A DNA stretch of 64,000 nt from Gillisella terrae. GTDB lineage: Bacteria; Pseudomonadota; Alphaproteobacteria; Rhizobiales; Rhizobiaceae. Under the pieces are notes generated by a model. That model saw only the letters and a list, made by a program, of their open reading frames with translations. It ran no database searches and was not told where the DNA came from. The translations under genes were made by a program, and so were the position numbers. The stretch spans positions 372,001 to 436,000 of the forward strand of contig NZ_SSOA01000001.1 of NCBI RefSeq assembly GCF_004801395.1, given 5' to 3'. Shown here piece by piece: positions 29,678 through 37,396 of this stretch (position 1 is its first letter; the number at the start of each line of letters is the position of its first letter).

Positions 29678-29699
29678 GATATAAAGATATCTTTATATC
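29678..29699. promoter_or_regulatory. Perfect 22-bp palindrome, probable operator of the ArsR-methyltransferase/metF operon
   Basis: GATATAAAGAT is followed directly by its exact reverse complement, giving a 22-bp perfect palindrome that ends 20 bases before the regulator start codon. ArsR-family dimers bind such palindromes, and regulators of S-adenosylhomocysteine/methionine metabolism (SahR type) are known in Proteobacteria. A site this close to the start would block initiation of transcription or translation, consistent with autorepression. The identity of the regulator is an inference. Confidence 0.75.
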
Positions 29700-29719
29700 T
29701 TGATTGATGGAATTTGGCG

Positions 29720-30721
29720 ATGGCGTTTACCCTCGATGGTCTGGTGGATTTGCTGAAGGCGGCGGGTGAGCCCACGCGGCTGAGGCTGCTTGCGTTGTTG
29801 GGTGCTGGCGATTTGACGGTTTCTGACCTCACGGACATTCTGGGCCAATCGCAACCGCGCATTTCGCGCCATTTGAAGCTGCTGGCCGAGGCTGATTTGG
29901 TCGATCGTTACCAGGAAGGCGCATGGGCTTACTTTCGCTTGAAGCAGGATGGCCCGGCGGCGCGGGTTGCGCGCCTGTTGCTGGAGGAAGCGTCTGGCTC
30001 CGATGCGGTGTTGCTGCGCGATGGGGATCGGTTGGGTGCTGTGAAGCGCGCGCGGGCTGAAAAAGCCCAAGCCTATTTCAGCCGCAATGCAGCAGAGTGG
30101 GATGAATTGCGCCGTCTGCATGTGAATGATGCCGAAGTCGAGGTGGCTCTGGTGTCGCTGATCGGTGATCAGCCGGTTGATGCGCTGCTGGATCTCGGCA
30201 CCGGCACGGGCCGGATTTTGCAATTGCTGGAAAGCCGCTATCAGCGCGCGGTCGGCATTGATGCGAGCCGGGATATGCTGGCCGTGGCGCGGGCCAATCT
30301 GGACAAGGCGGGCGTGATCAAAGCATCCGTGCGTCAGGGCGATATTTTGAATCTGCCGCTGGACGGTGGAGAATTTGATGTCGTGATTATCCATCAGGTT
30401 CTGCATTTTCTGGTGGAGCCTGAATTGGCGTTGCAGGAAGCGGCCCGGATGCTGAAGCCCGGCGGACGATTGGTGATTATTGATCTCGCTCCGCACAAGC
30501 TGGAGCATTTGCGAGAAGATCACGCCCATGTGCGGCTTGGTTTTTCCCATCAATTGATGGGCGATTGGCTGATAAAAGCGGGTTTTGATGTGGAGCGTGC
30601 GGTGGATGTCTCGCCGCGCCAGCAAGCCGGCGAAGCATTAACGGCAACACTCTGGCTGGCAACCTATAAGGCCGCCGAGACTTATGTTGCGCAACAACCA
30701 AAATTGGTGGGAGGCTATTGA
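29720..30721 (+). CDS. ArsR-family regulator fused to a SAM-dependent methyltransferase domain
   Basis: 333 residues from the ATG at 29720; an in-frame TTG at 29714 adds two residues. A winged-helix ArsR domain fills about residues 1-95 (GLVDLLKAAGEPTRLRLLALL, then QPRISRHLKLLAEADLV as the recognition helix). A class I methyltransferase domain follows (ALLDLGTGTGRILQLL, GIDASRDML, LPLDGGEFDVVIIHQVLHFL). There are no metal-binding cysteines of the ArsR/SmtB kind, so the domain probably senses SAM or SAH. The stop TGA overlaps the metF ATG by one base, so the two are translationally coupled; methyl metabolism is the likely target. Confidence 0.9.
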   Translation: MAFTLDGLVDLLKAAGEPTRLRLLALLGAGDLTVSDLTDILGQSQPRISRHLKLLAEADLVDRYQEGAWAYFRLKQDGPAARVARLLLEEASGSDAVLLRDGDRLGAVKRARAEKAQAYFSRNAAEWDELRRLHVNDAEVEVALVSLIGDQPVDALLDLGTGTGRILQLLESRYQRAVGIDASRDMLAVARANLDKAGVIKASVRQGDILNLPLDGGEFDVVIIHQVLHFLVEPELALQEAARMLKPGGRLVIIDLAPHKLEHLREDHAHVRLGFSHQLMGDWLIKAGFDVERAVDVSPRQQAGEALTATLWLATYKAAETYVAQQPKLVGGY

Positions 30722-31650
30722 TGGCTGATAATTTGCAAACCCAGGCGCTGAAGCGTCCTTTCAAGCTGTCGTTTGAGTTCTTCCCGCCCAAGTCCGAGGA
30801 TATGGAAGCCCAGCTTTGGGAAACGGTTGATGATCTCGCGGGGTGGGAGCCGGAATTTGTATCCGTCACCTATGGCGCTGGCGGCACAACCAAAGCGCCA
30901 ACGCTTGCGGTTGTGCGCCGCCTGATTGCGCAAACGCCGCTTGCCACGGCATCTCACCTGACCTGCGTGGGCGCAACGCGCGAAGAGGTGGCCAATGTGG
31001 TGGAAGAGTTTCGGGCCGTGGGCGTCAAGCACTTTGTGGCTTTGCGCGGCGATCCGCCAACCGGCGTTGGCTCTGCCTATCAGCCCCATCCCGGCGGCTA
31101 TGAAAATGCGGCCGCGCTGGTGGCAGGTCTGAAGGATCTGGGCGATTTTGAAATTTCAGTCTCGGCCTATCCTGAAAAGCACCCGGAAAGTGCCGATCTT
31201 GCCATGGATATCGATATGCTGAAGCGCAAGGTGGACAATGGTGCCACGCGGGCGCTCACCCAGTTTTTCTTTGATAATGACCTGTTCGAGCAATATCTGA
31301 ATCGGGTGCGCGCCGCAGGCATCACCATTCCGATTGTGCCCGGCATCATGCCAATTCTGAACCTCACCCAGTTGAAGCGCTTTGCCTCGATGTGCGGCAC
31401 CTCTGTGCCAGCATGGCTGGATGAGCGCTTTTCAGGGTTGGAAGACAGGCCTGTGGTGCGCGCGCAGGTGGCCGCGGAGATCGCCGCTGAACAGATTGCT
31501 GATTTGCAGCGCCGGGGCGTGGATGAATTCCATCTTTACACGATGAACCGTGCACCATTGGTCAACGCAACATTGCAGCAGCTTGGATTGAACAAGCCGC
31601 AACAGCAGGTGAAAACGACTGCACCATTTGCCGAGAGTGCCACTGCCTGA
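30721..31650 (+). CDS. metF: Methylenetetrahydrofolate reductase
   Basis: 309 residues from the ATG at 30721, with GGGAGG 5-10 bases upstream. The FAD-dependent TIM-barrel pattern is plain: FEFFPPKSEDMEAQLW at the start with the catalytic Glu, VSVTYGAGGTT, SHLTCVGATREEV, FVALRGDPP, then ARALTQFFFDND and IPIVPGIMPI. The enzyme reduces 5,10-methylene-THF to 5-methyl-THF, the methyl donor for methionine synthesis. It is coupled to the ArsR-methyltransferase regulator. The methionine synthase gene is not in this window. Confidence 0.95.
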   Translation: MADNLQTQALKRPFKLSFEFFPPKSEDMEAQLWETVDDLAGWEPEFVSVTYGAGGTTKAPTLAVVRRLIAQTPLATASHLTCVGATREEVANVVEEFRAVGVKHFVALRGDPPTGVGSAYQPHPGGYENAAALVAGLKDLGDFEISVSAYPEKHPESADLAMDIDMLKRKVDNGATRALTQFFFDNDLFEQYLNRVRAAGITIPIVPGIMPILNLTQLKRFASMCGTSVPAWLDERFSGLEDRPVVRAQVAAEIAAEQIADLQRRGVDEFHLYTMNRAPLVNATLQQLGLNKPQQQVKTTAPFAESATA

Positions 31651-32242
31651 CGTCTGTTTCGAACATGGGGTTCGGTGGTCATTCAATCACCAGAAACGTA
31701 TTAATCCGGACCCTCTGTTAAGTGGGCCCGGATAGCGGTTCCAGACCGCGTTCGCGCGATTAAGACAGTTTCTTCTGGTGTGCCTTGCAATTTGCCTCAT
31801 GATTGCAAATTGCGTATATTTTTATTGTACCCTGTTCAGCTAGAGATTTTTTCAATCCTCTCAAAGCCAATTGTCATGGTTCATGTCATATGAACAGCAT
31901 GACCGCTACAAAAACAAATGCTGCACTTACTGCCAGGATGTTGAATGAACGTGTTAGTTCCATCTCTGCCTCCTTGCGTTAACGTTTAGAGAATATGACC
32001 GTTTTGTGTCTTTTGGAAAGCGAAAACTGTGCTGCATTGCAGCGGAAGTGTGGAAGCGCCCGGAATGCCAATTGGTAACGCTCGGAAACAACAGGTGAAA
32101 TTGGCGTGATAACGAAATATTTCAAGGTTAATCTGCTCTTCACCATAAGCCGGTCATGGCGGCGTTATGAGACGTTTTCACCTGTTTTGGCGTCAAAAGT
32201 GTCTTCGCATTTTGAGCGCGAGCTGAAAATGACAGGCAGGAA
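31651..32242. other. 592-base intergenic region with a small-peptide gene
   Basis: Between metF and the GlxA-type regulator. An imperfect inverted repeat (ATCCGGACCC...GGGCCCGGAT) at about 31705-31735 may end the metF transcript. The minus-strand small ORF at 31886-31963 is the only coding signal I trust. The rest, 31980-32240, is AT-rich; a 62-codon plus-strand frame there has no ribosome-binding site and runs into the regulator gene. Confidence 0.5.
31886..31963 (-). CDS. Putative 25-residue single-pass membrane peptide
   Basis: Reads MELTRSFNILAVSAAFVFVA, then VMLFI and a stop. A perfect AAGGAGG lies five to six bases before the ATG. Residues 8-25 are one uninterrupted hydrophobic segment, with a charged short head (E2, R5), so the product is probably an inner-membrane miniprotein. 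It is too short for ordinary gene callers. I recall similar tiny membrane ORFs in Rhizobiaceae but cannot verify a family here. It stands alone on the minus strand facing metF. Confidence 0.6.
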   Translation of the reverse strand: MELTRSFNILAVSAAFVFVAVMLFI

Positions 32243-33259
32243 TCATCCCATTTTTTCATCAACCCGGCGGAGTAGATGCGGCGGGCTCTGGTAGAGCCGG
32301 TTCCATGCCCGCCGAAACTGCCGTGCCGAGGCAAAGCCGCAGCGCTCGGCAATGGCTTCCATGTCCAGCCGGGAATTGATCACCAGCTCGCGCGCCAGCG
32401 CCATGCGCATGCGGTTGACATAATCGGTGACACTGATGCCGGTGTGTTCATTAAACAGGCGAGACAGCGTGCGGCGGCTGGTCATGGCAATATCGGCCAT
32501 GGCATCCACGCTCCAGGAATGGGTTGGATCTGCCGTCACGGCATCCTGCACACGGTGAATGGCGGGGTGAATGTGATTGCGGCCTTCAAGCCATGGCGAG
32601 AGTTGAGGATCACCACCAGCGCGGCGCAGGTAAACCACGAGATAGCGGGCGACGGTCAGGGCGGTGACGTGACCCACTTCTTTGGCGATCAGCGACAACA
32701 TCAGATCGACACTGGTGGTAATGCCAGCGCTGGTCAGCCGATTTTTATCCTCCACGAACAATCGGTTTTCCAAAACGGTTGCGGTCGGTGCCAGTTTTCT
32801 CAGGTCTGCAATATTGGCATGGTGCGTTGTGCAGCTATAGCCCTCCAGCAAACCCGCCTTTGCGGCAAACAGCGCACCGGAGCAAATGGTGATGAGCTTT
32901 GTGCCCGGCTGAACCGTATCACGCAGCCACGCGATGATCTCGGCTTCCGCTTTGCTATCGCGCGGCGAGGGCGGTGAACCATCGACCACAAGCGGCTCAT
33001 CGGCACAGCCGGAGATGACCACCATTGCGCCCAGTGGCAAAGTATGGGGCAAGGGCGCGATGTCGCAGAGAGCGAGACCGATAGAGCTGATGACATTCGC
33101 TGACGCACCGACATAGCGCACACTGAAATGCACCGCCTGCTGCACAAGATTGGCCTTGCGCAGCACTTCCATAGGCCCTGCCAGATCCAGCAGCAGCGCA
33201 TTGGGCGGCACAACCACAATCATCGGAACTATGCGTGGTTGGCCAGCCTCGTCTGTCAT
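32243..33259 (-). CDS. GlxA-family regulator (DJ-1/PfpI domain plus AraC HTH)
   Basis: 338 residues from the ATG at 33259, whose first bases overlap the stop of the cysteine-hydrolase gene (ATGA). The N-terminal DJ-1/PfpI-like domain (PMIVVVPPNALLLDLAGPMEVLRKAN, KLITICSGALFAAKAGLLEG) has a Cys at the nucleophile-elbow place. The C-terminal third carries two AraC helix-turn-helix units (SVDAMADIAMTSRRTLSRLFNEHTG, MEAIAERCGFASARQFRRAWNR). GlxA-type regulators control nitrogen-compound or amine catabolism; this one is coupled to, and probably controls, the hydrolase gene. Confidence 0.9.
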   Translation of the reverse strand: MTDEAGQPRIVPMIVVVPPNALLLDLAGPMEVLRKANLVQQAVHFSVRYVGASANVISSIGLALCDIAPLPHTLPLGAMVVISGCADEPLVVDGSPPSPRDSKAEAEIIAWLRDTVQPGTKLITICSGALFAAKAGLLEGYSCTTHHANIADLRKLAPTATVLENRLFVEDKNRLTSAGITTSVDLMLSLIAKEVGHVTALTVARYLVVYLRRAGGDPQLSPWLEGRNHIHPAIHRVQDAVTADPTHSWSVDAMADIAMTSRRTLSRLFNEHTGISVTDYVNRMRMALARELVINSRLDMEAIAERCGFASARQFRRAWNRLYQSPPHLLRRVDEKMG

Positions 33260-33822
33260 GCGGCTTTCTTCTCTCTCTTGCCTTCCAGCGCCTGTTCCAC
33301 AGAGGCAATCCGGGCAAAGCGGTCTGCCAACACCAGTTCGGTGCGGGCGCGGATTTCCTGTGCACTCCATTCCCGTCCGCTGGCATCGGTCATTGGGAAG
33401 GTCAGGGTCGCTTCTGCCACGAAATCGACAGTGTAGCCAAGGTCCGAGGCATTGCGGGTGGTGGTTTCGCAACACTGCTCGGTGCGAATGCCAGAGACAA
33501 TCACATTGCGAATGCCATTGGCAATCAACCACACATCCAGACCGCTGCCAATCAGGGCGCTATGGCGGGTTTTGCGAAAAATGACGGCGGGCGTGAAGTC
33601 AAGCTGCGGCAGGGTTTTGACAAAGCCGGAGCTTTCCGAAAAGACGCCGGTTTTTTCCACATGGAAAATCTGCACCACGGGAATACCTGCGGCCTTGGCA
33701 CCATCAATCAACGCCTGTTGACGCGCGATATAGGCATCAAACCCATCCTCGCGAAAATAGGGACGGTGGAGAAAGGATTGCTGGGCATCGATAACAAGCA
33801 GGGCAGTGTTTGAGTGTGGCAT
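33256..33822 (-). CDS. Isochorismatase-family cysteine hydrolase
   Basis: 188 residues from the ATG at 33822 (MPHSNTALLVIDAQQSF). The family's catalytic triad can be placed: Asp in VIDAQQSF, Lys in FRKTRHSAL and Cys in SGIRTEQCCETT. A longer frame to 34014 lacks family sequence. Members hydrolyse isochorismate, nicotinamide, carbamates or similar amides; the substrate is not evident. Overlap with the GlxA-type regulator gene suggests a small amide-catabolic operon. Confidence 0.88.
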   Translation of the reverse strand: MPHSNTALLVIDAQQSFLHRPYFREDGFDAYIARQQALIDGAKAAGIPVVQIFHVEKTGVFSESSGFVKTLPQLDFTPAVIFRKTRHSALIGSGLDVWLIANGIRNVIVSGIRTEQCCETTTRNASDLGYTVDFVAEATLTFPMTDASGREWSAQEIRARTELVLADRFARIASVEQALEGKREKKAA

Positions 33823-34000
33823 GGTAAATCTTTCAGCGGTGATTGAACATGCGCACAGTTTACTGCCCCGGTAAATTGCCGAAATACAGGTCCGGGACGT
33901 TGATGGGACAAAACGCGCCATTCGTTTTGCACTAGAGTCTGGCAGCTTCAGATTGAACCTGCCAGACTCTACAGCGCCGTGCGCCATATATGGCGCACAT

Positions 34001-34249
34001 AGTACACGACACAAACGCCTTTATGTGCCGTTTACCCCCCCTCTGGCTTGCCAGCCATCTCCCCCACAAGGAGGGAGATCGGATAGGAGCTCCCGCTCGT
34101 TTTTAACAATGAACCTGTGATTTCCGACACATAGGACTTATGCTGTTGAGCAATAGGGTTGCTTTTTGTCGATCTCCCTCCTTGTGGGGGAGATGCCCGG
34201 CAGGGCAGAGGGGGGTGAGCTATACGGTAAAACCTATGCGTCGTGTACT
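34001..34249. repeat. MITE-like inverted-repeat element with C-rich arms
   Basis: Two arms of about 47 bases, 34035-34081 and 34170-34216, are inverted copies. The inner 25 bases (ATCTCCCCCACAAGGAGGGA and five more) pair perfectly, the middle differs, and CCCCCCTCTG pairs again. A further 10-bp pair AGTACACGAC/GTCGTGTACT marks the ends at 34001 and 34249. The loop between the arms is about 88 bases. Sequence of this kind (ATCTCCCCC...GGGGGAGAT) is very common between genes of Rhizobium and Agrobacterium. There is no transposase gene. Confidence 0.8.
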
Positions 34250-34348
34250 GTGAGATTGAACCATACAGACTCTAGATTCCTTTGTTTTCGTTTGTCTTTT
34301 AGGGAAAACCGGGTTCCACTTTTTCCTGACAAACTCTATGCCCAAAGA

Positions 34349-34382
34349 AAATGCCACGCATCAGGGAGATGCGTGGCATTTA
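34349..34382 (-). terminator. Rho-independent terminator of the MltB-type gene
   Basis: On the minus strand, AAATGCCACGCATC-TCCCT-GATGCGTGGCATTTTCTTT: a stem of at least 13 bp followed by a T-rich run, 34 bases past the transglycosylase stop. Confidence 0.9.
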
Positions 34383-34415
34383 AAAAATATCTTACGTGGC
34401 TACAGAGCGGTCAGC

Positions 34416-35606
34416 TCAGAGAGCGGCCAAAAGAGCAGGGGTCGGCCAGCCATCGGCGGGCATATTGTGCTTCAACTGTTCTTTTTGCACGGCATCGCGT
34501 GTGCCGCCGCCCAAAATACCGTCGATGTCGCCAACGTCATAGCCTTTGGCTTTCAGCTTGGTCTGCAATTCCTTCATTTGCACATCGTTTAGGCCGGGTT
34601 CTGGATCGCCCTTCAGGTAAGGCTCGGCCCCTTCCAGACGGGTGGCAAAATAGGCCGCCGACGTCGTGTAGATAAACGACTTGTTCCATTCCAGATAAAT
34701 GCCAAAATTGGGGTAAGTGATAAAGGCTGGGCCTTTGCGGCCCTGCGGCAGAACCAGCTCACCCTCAAGATTGGCAAATTTGGTGTTGCCGTCACGTGGC
34801 TTGACGCCCAGCTTGAACCAGTCACCGGCGGTCATGCCGCTGTCAAAGCCGCTTTTTTCCCAAGGCAGATTGTCTGGCACGGTGACTTCCTGAATCCACG
34901 GCTCGCCGCGCTTGAAGCCAAGGTGCTGGATGAATCTTCCAGCCGTCATGATGGCGTCTGGAGCGCTGGTTTTGAGCGCCACATGGCCATCGCCGTCGCC
35001 ATCCACGCCAAAGGCAACGATGTCCTTGGGCAGCATTTGCACCTGGCCAATTTCGCCAGCCCACGCGCCGGTGTTGGTGGCGGGGTCGAGGTCGCCATGC
35101 TGCACCATGGTAATCAGCGCCAGCAATTGCGGACGAAACAGCTCTGGGCGGCGGCAATCATGCGCCAGCGTTACAAGTGCGTTGCGAGTGTTGAAATCGC
35201 CCTGAAACGCGCCAAAATCGGTTTCCATTGCCCAGAAGGCGGCAATCACGCCGGGGGCGACGCCATAGTCTTTTTCCGCACGGGCAAAGACGTTGGCATA
35301 TTCCTGCAACTTCTTCTTGCCCTGATCAAGACGCCCCTTGGAGACAGTGCGAGAGGAAAACTCGGTAAAGGTCTGCTTGAACACACCTTGGGCGCGGTCG
35401 CGGGCCAGAACCTTCTGATCGATTTGCGCGCCTGCCAAAGCCTTGTCGGCTGCCTCAACCGACGCGCCGTTTTTAACGGCCTCTGCTTTGACGCCTTGCA
35501 GGAATGTATTCAGGTCACCACCGCATGGGGGTGTTTGCGCGAAAGCGGAACCGGCCATGAGACCGCTCAGCAGAGCTGCTGCGGTAAGACGGGAGGCAAT
35601 TGACAT
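34416..35606 (-). CDS. Lytic murein transglycosylase, MltB family
   Basis: 396 residues with a Sec signal peptide (AALLSGLMAGSAFAQ). The catalytic domain shows the MltB-family pattern VIAAFWAMETDFG, with the Glu as catalytic acid, followed by GEIGQVQMLPKDIVAFGVDGDGDG. The last 60 residues are a peptidoglycan-binding domain (LQTKLKAKGYDVGDIDGILGGGTRDAV). It cleaves between MurNAc and GlcNAc, forming 1,6-anhydro-MurNAc. There is no lipobox, so it is probably soluble periplasmic. It ends in a strong terminator. Confidence 0.92.
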   Translation of the reverse strand: MSIASRLTAAALLSGLMAGSAFAQTPPCGGDLNTFLQGVKAEAVKNGASVEAADKALAGAQIDQKVLARDRAQGVFKQTFTEFSSRTVSKGRLDQGKKKLQEYANVFARAEKDYGVAPGVIAAFWAMETDFGAFQGDFNTRNALVTLAHDCRRPELFRPQLLALITMVQHGDLDPATNTGAWAGEIGQVQMLPKDIVAFGVDGDGDGHVALKTSAPDAIMTAGRFIQHLGFKRGEPWIQEVTVPDNLPWEKSGFDSGMTAGDWFKLGVKPRDGNTKFANLEGELVLPQGRKGPAFITYPNFGIYLEWNKSFIYTTSAAYFATRLEGAEPYLKGDPEPGLNDVQMKELQTKLKAKGYDVGDIDGILGGGTRDAVQKEQLKHNMPADGWPTPALLAAL

Positions 35607-35785
35607 GTTGCAGTATCCTCGAATTGAAAGATGGCTTCATTTGCACAAGCTTTGTGACCTTAACATGGACATAAGGCACGCAGCGCCGCAAGTGGCTTGG
35701 AAATCGCGCAACAACTGGTGAAAGTGTTACATCGCCCTCGGCCATATAGGACGGACGGCGCTGTAAAGCCACACTCTGTGGGCGG

Positions 35786-36604
35786 TCAATTTGCCGCTTC
35801 CTGCACCTGGCGCTCTTGCTGCGATGGAGTAGAGACGGCAGCGACCCACTTGTTCCAGAATTTTCTGGTGCCAGCAAACACATTGATATCGGTATTGCCC
35901 TTGATGCCGGGGATCACGCCGGTCGAGGTATACTGCCAAAACGCCCATTTGCGATCCGGGTAGATCTCGGATGGGTGCTTGGCCACCGAGCGGACCCAGA
36001 AATAATAATCCTTGAAGGCACCTTCGAGATTGTCGCGGTGGAAATCGACAGACGTATAGATGATCGGCCGTTTGCCATAATAGGCTTCCAGCCGGTCCAT
36101 GAACCGCTTCATCTGGGCGCGCACAACCTCAGGCGAGGGGCGGGTGGTGCAGGTTTTAGAGGTATGGTTCCACTCAACGTCGATCACCGGCGGCAGAGCC
36201 ATGGAGTCGCGTGGAACATTGGCAATGAACCAATTGGCCTGATCGTCGGCGGTGGAGCAGAAATAATAGAAATGGTAGGGCGCATGCGGCATGCCAGCGG
36301 CGCGCGCTTCCTGCCAGTATTCGGCAAAGCGTGGATCGACAACATCCTTGCCTTCGGTTGCCTTGATGAAGACAAAGGAAACGCCGGACTGTTTGACCTG
36401 CGCCCAGTTGATGTCACCATTCCACTTGGACACATCAATGCCATGCACCTGATGGCGGTGTGGCGAGTTGATGCCGAAATCCTGCGGGTCTTTATCCTTG
36501 AAGCGTGGCTGAATCGACGCAGTCTCCATGAAGTCGTAGCTCGTGGAGGTGCAAGAGGCCAGAATAAGGGATAGTGGCATCAGTGCTAAAATCAGCGACC
36601 GCAT
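35786..36604 (-). CDS. GH25 lysozyme-family lipoprotein
   Basis: 272 residues from the ATG at 36604, chosen because it gives a lipoprotein signal peptide MRSLILALMPLSLILASC with Cys18 as the lipid site. The GH25 domain starts VHGIDVSKWNGDINW with Asp57. Asp142 and Glu144 in VIDVEWN are the catalytic pair, and YTSVDFHRDN and WAFWQYTSTG are typical of the family. It hydrolyses the bond between MurNAc and GlcNAc in peptidoglycan and would be anchored in a membrane facing the periplasm. It is on the same strand as btaAB, about 110 bases downstream of btaB. Confidence 0.92.
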   Translation of the reverse strand: MRSLILALMPLSLILASCTSTSYDFMETASIQPRFKDKDPQDFGINSPHRHQVHGIDVSKWNGDINWAQVKQSGVSFVFIKATEGKDVVDPRFAEYWQEARAAGMPHAPYHFYYFCSTADDQANWFIANVPRDSMALPPVIDVEWNHTSKTCTTRPSPEVVRAQMKRFMDRLEAYYGKRPIIYTSVDFHRDNLEGAFKDYYFWVRSVAKHPSEIYPDRKWAFWQYTSTGVIPGIKGNTDINVFAGTRKFWNKWVAAVSTPSQQERQVQEAAN

Positions 36605-36715
36605 CGGAGACCCGTTCAATCAAAGAGTGAAGCCACTGATGCCCGGCGCGCACACGCAAGAACAAAAGAGGCGCTATCCATCTTCTGCTCTATCATCGTT
36701 AAAAAAAAGTTATTT

Positions 36716-37396
36716 TCAACTCAGGATGCAATGCCTTTTTTGCAAAACCGCATGCCACGCATATCCCCTGTAGAGAGGAGTGAAGGTCAGTCGCGCGTTG
36801 CTGATCTCGGCCTGACGGGCCAGCGCCACGCGCATGTTGGCGCGCGGTGTGACATGAAAACGGGCCAGCCAGCGATGAAGGCCTTGTCGAAAACGCTGCG
36901 GCAATTCTTCCTGCTGACCAAAATCGACAATATGCAAGGAGCCACCGGGGTTGAGCGCGTTGAGCGCACACGCCACGGCTTTTTCCCATTCGGGGATCAT
37001 CGAGAGCGCATAGGAAATCAGGATGCGATCAAACCCGCCTTCCCCAAATTCGGCGGGGGTAAAGGCCGAGGCATCGGCAATGCGCAAAACTGGTGGGTGG
37101 GCGCTTTTTTTAAAATTGCGTCCGGCCTGCGCCAGCATTTCCTCTGAAATATCCAGCCCGAACAGATTGGCGGTCGGATAGAGCTTTTGCGCGCAGCGCA
37201 GATTGCGGCCCGTGCCGCAGGCCACTTCCAAAAGGCTGCCATTTTCGGGCACGTCAAGTTTCAAAATCGCCCGATCACGGCCAAGAAGATAATATTTGCG
37301 TGTCAGATCATAGATATAGCGCTGATAGCGATAGACCTGATCCATCTTTTTCGCGTGGCCATGGTTCATGTTTTCGCTGGTCGCTGCACTGCTCAT
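36716..37396 (-). CDS. btaB: Betaine-lipid N-methyltransferase BtaB
   Basis: 226 residues. A class I SAM-binding motif LLEVACGTGRNLRCA lies near residue 56, preceded by YRYQRYIYDLTRKYYLLGRDRAI, characteristic of BtaB. BtaB methylates diacylglyceryl-homoserine three times to give diacylglyceryl-N,N,N-trimethylhomoserine (DGTS), a membrane lipid that replaces phospholipids under phosphate starvation. The ATG overlaps the btaA stop by four bases (ATGA), so the pair is translationally coupled. Confidence 0.92.
   Translation of the reverse strand: MSSAATSENMNHGHAKKMDQVYRYQRYIYDLTRKYYLLGRDRAILKLDVPENGSLLEVACGTGRNLRCAQKLYPTANLFGLDISEEMLAQAGRNFKKSAHPPVLRIADASAFTPAEFGEGGFDRILISYALSMIPEWEKAVACALNALNPGGSLHIVDFGQQEELPQRFRQGLHRWLARFHVTPRANMRVALARQAEISNARLTFTPLYRGYAWHAVLQKRHCILS

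Larger units (their letters stand above)
33823..34415. other. 593-base intergenic region dominated by an inverted-repeat element
   Basis: No coding signal. It contains an 11-bp hairpin AGAGTCTGGCA/TGCCAGACTCT (33934-33944 with 33960-33970), a 16-bp palindrome GCGCCATATATGGCGC (33981-33996), the large inverted repeat 34001-34249, and the MltB terminator. AGATTGAACC and AGACTCTA occur on both sides of the large element. Confidence 0.7.

Noticed and set aside
31705-31735. Terminator for metF
   Set aside because: The inverted repeat has an unpaired position and no T-run, so I do not list it as a terminator.
32106-32294. Plus-strand ORF of 62 codons
   Set aside because: It lacks a ribosome-binding site and ends inside the conserved GlxA-type regulator gene on the other strand.
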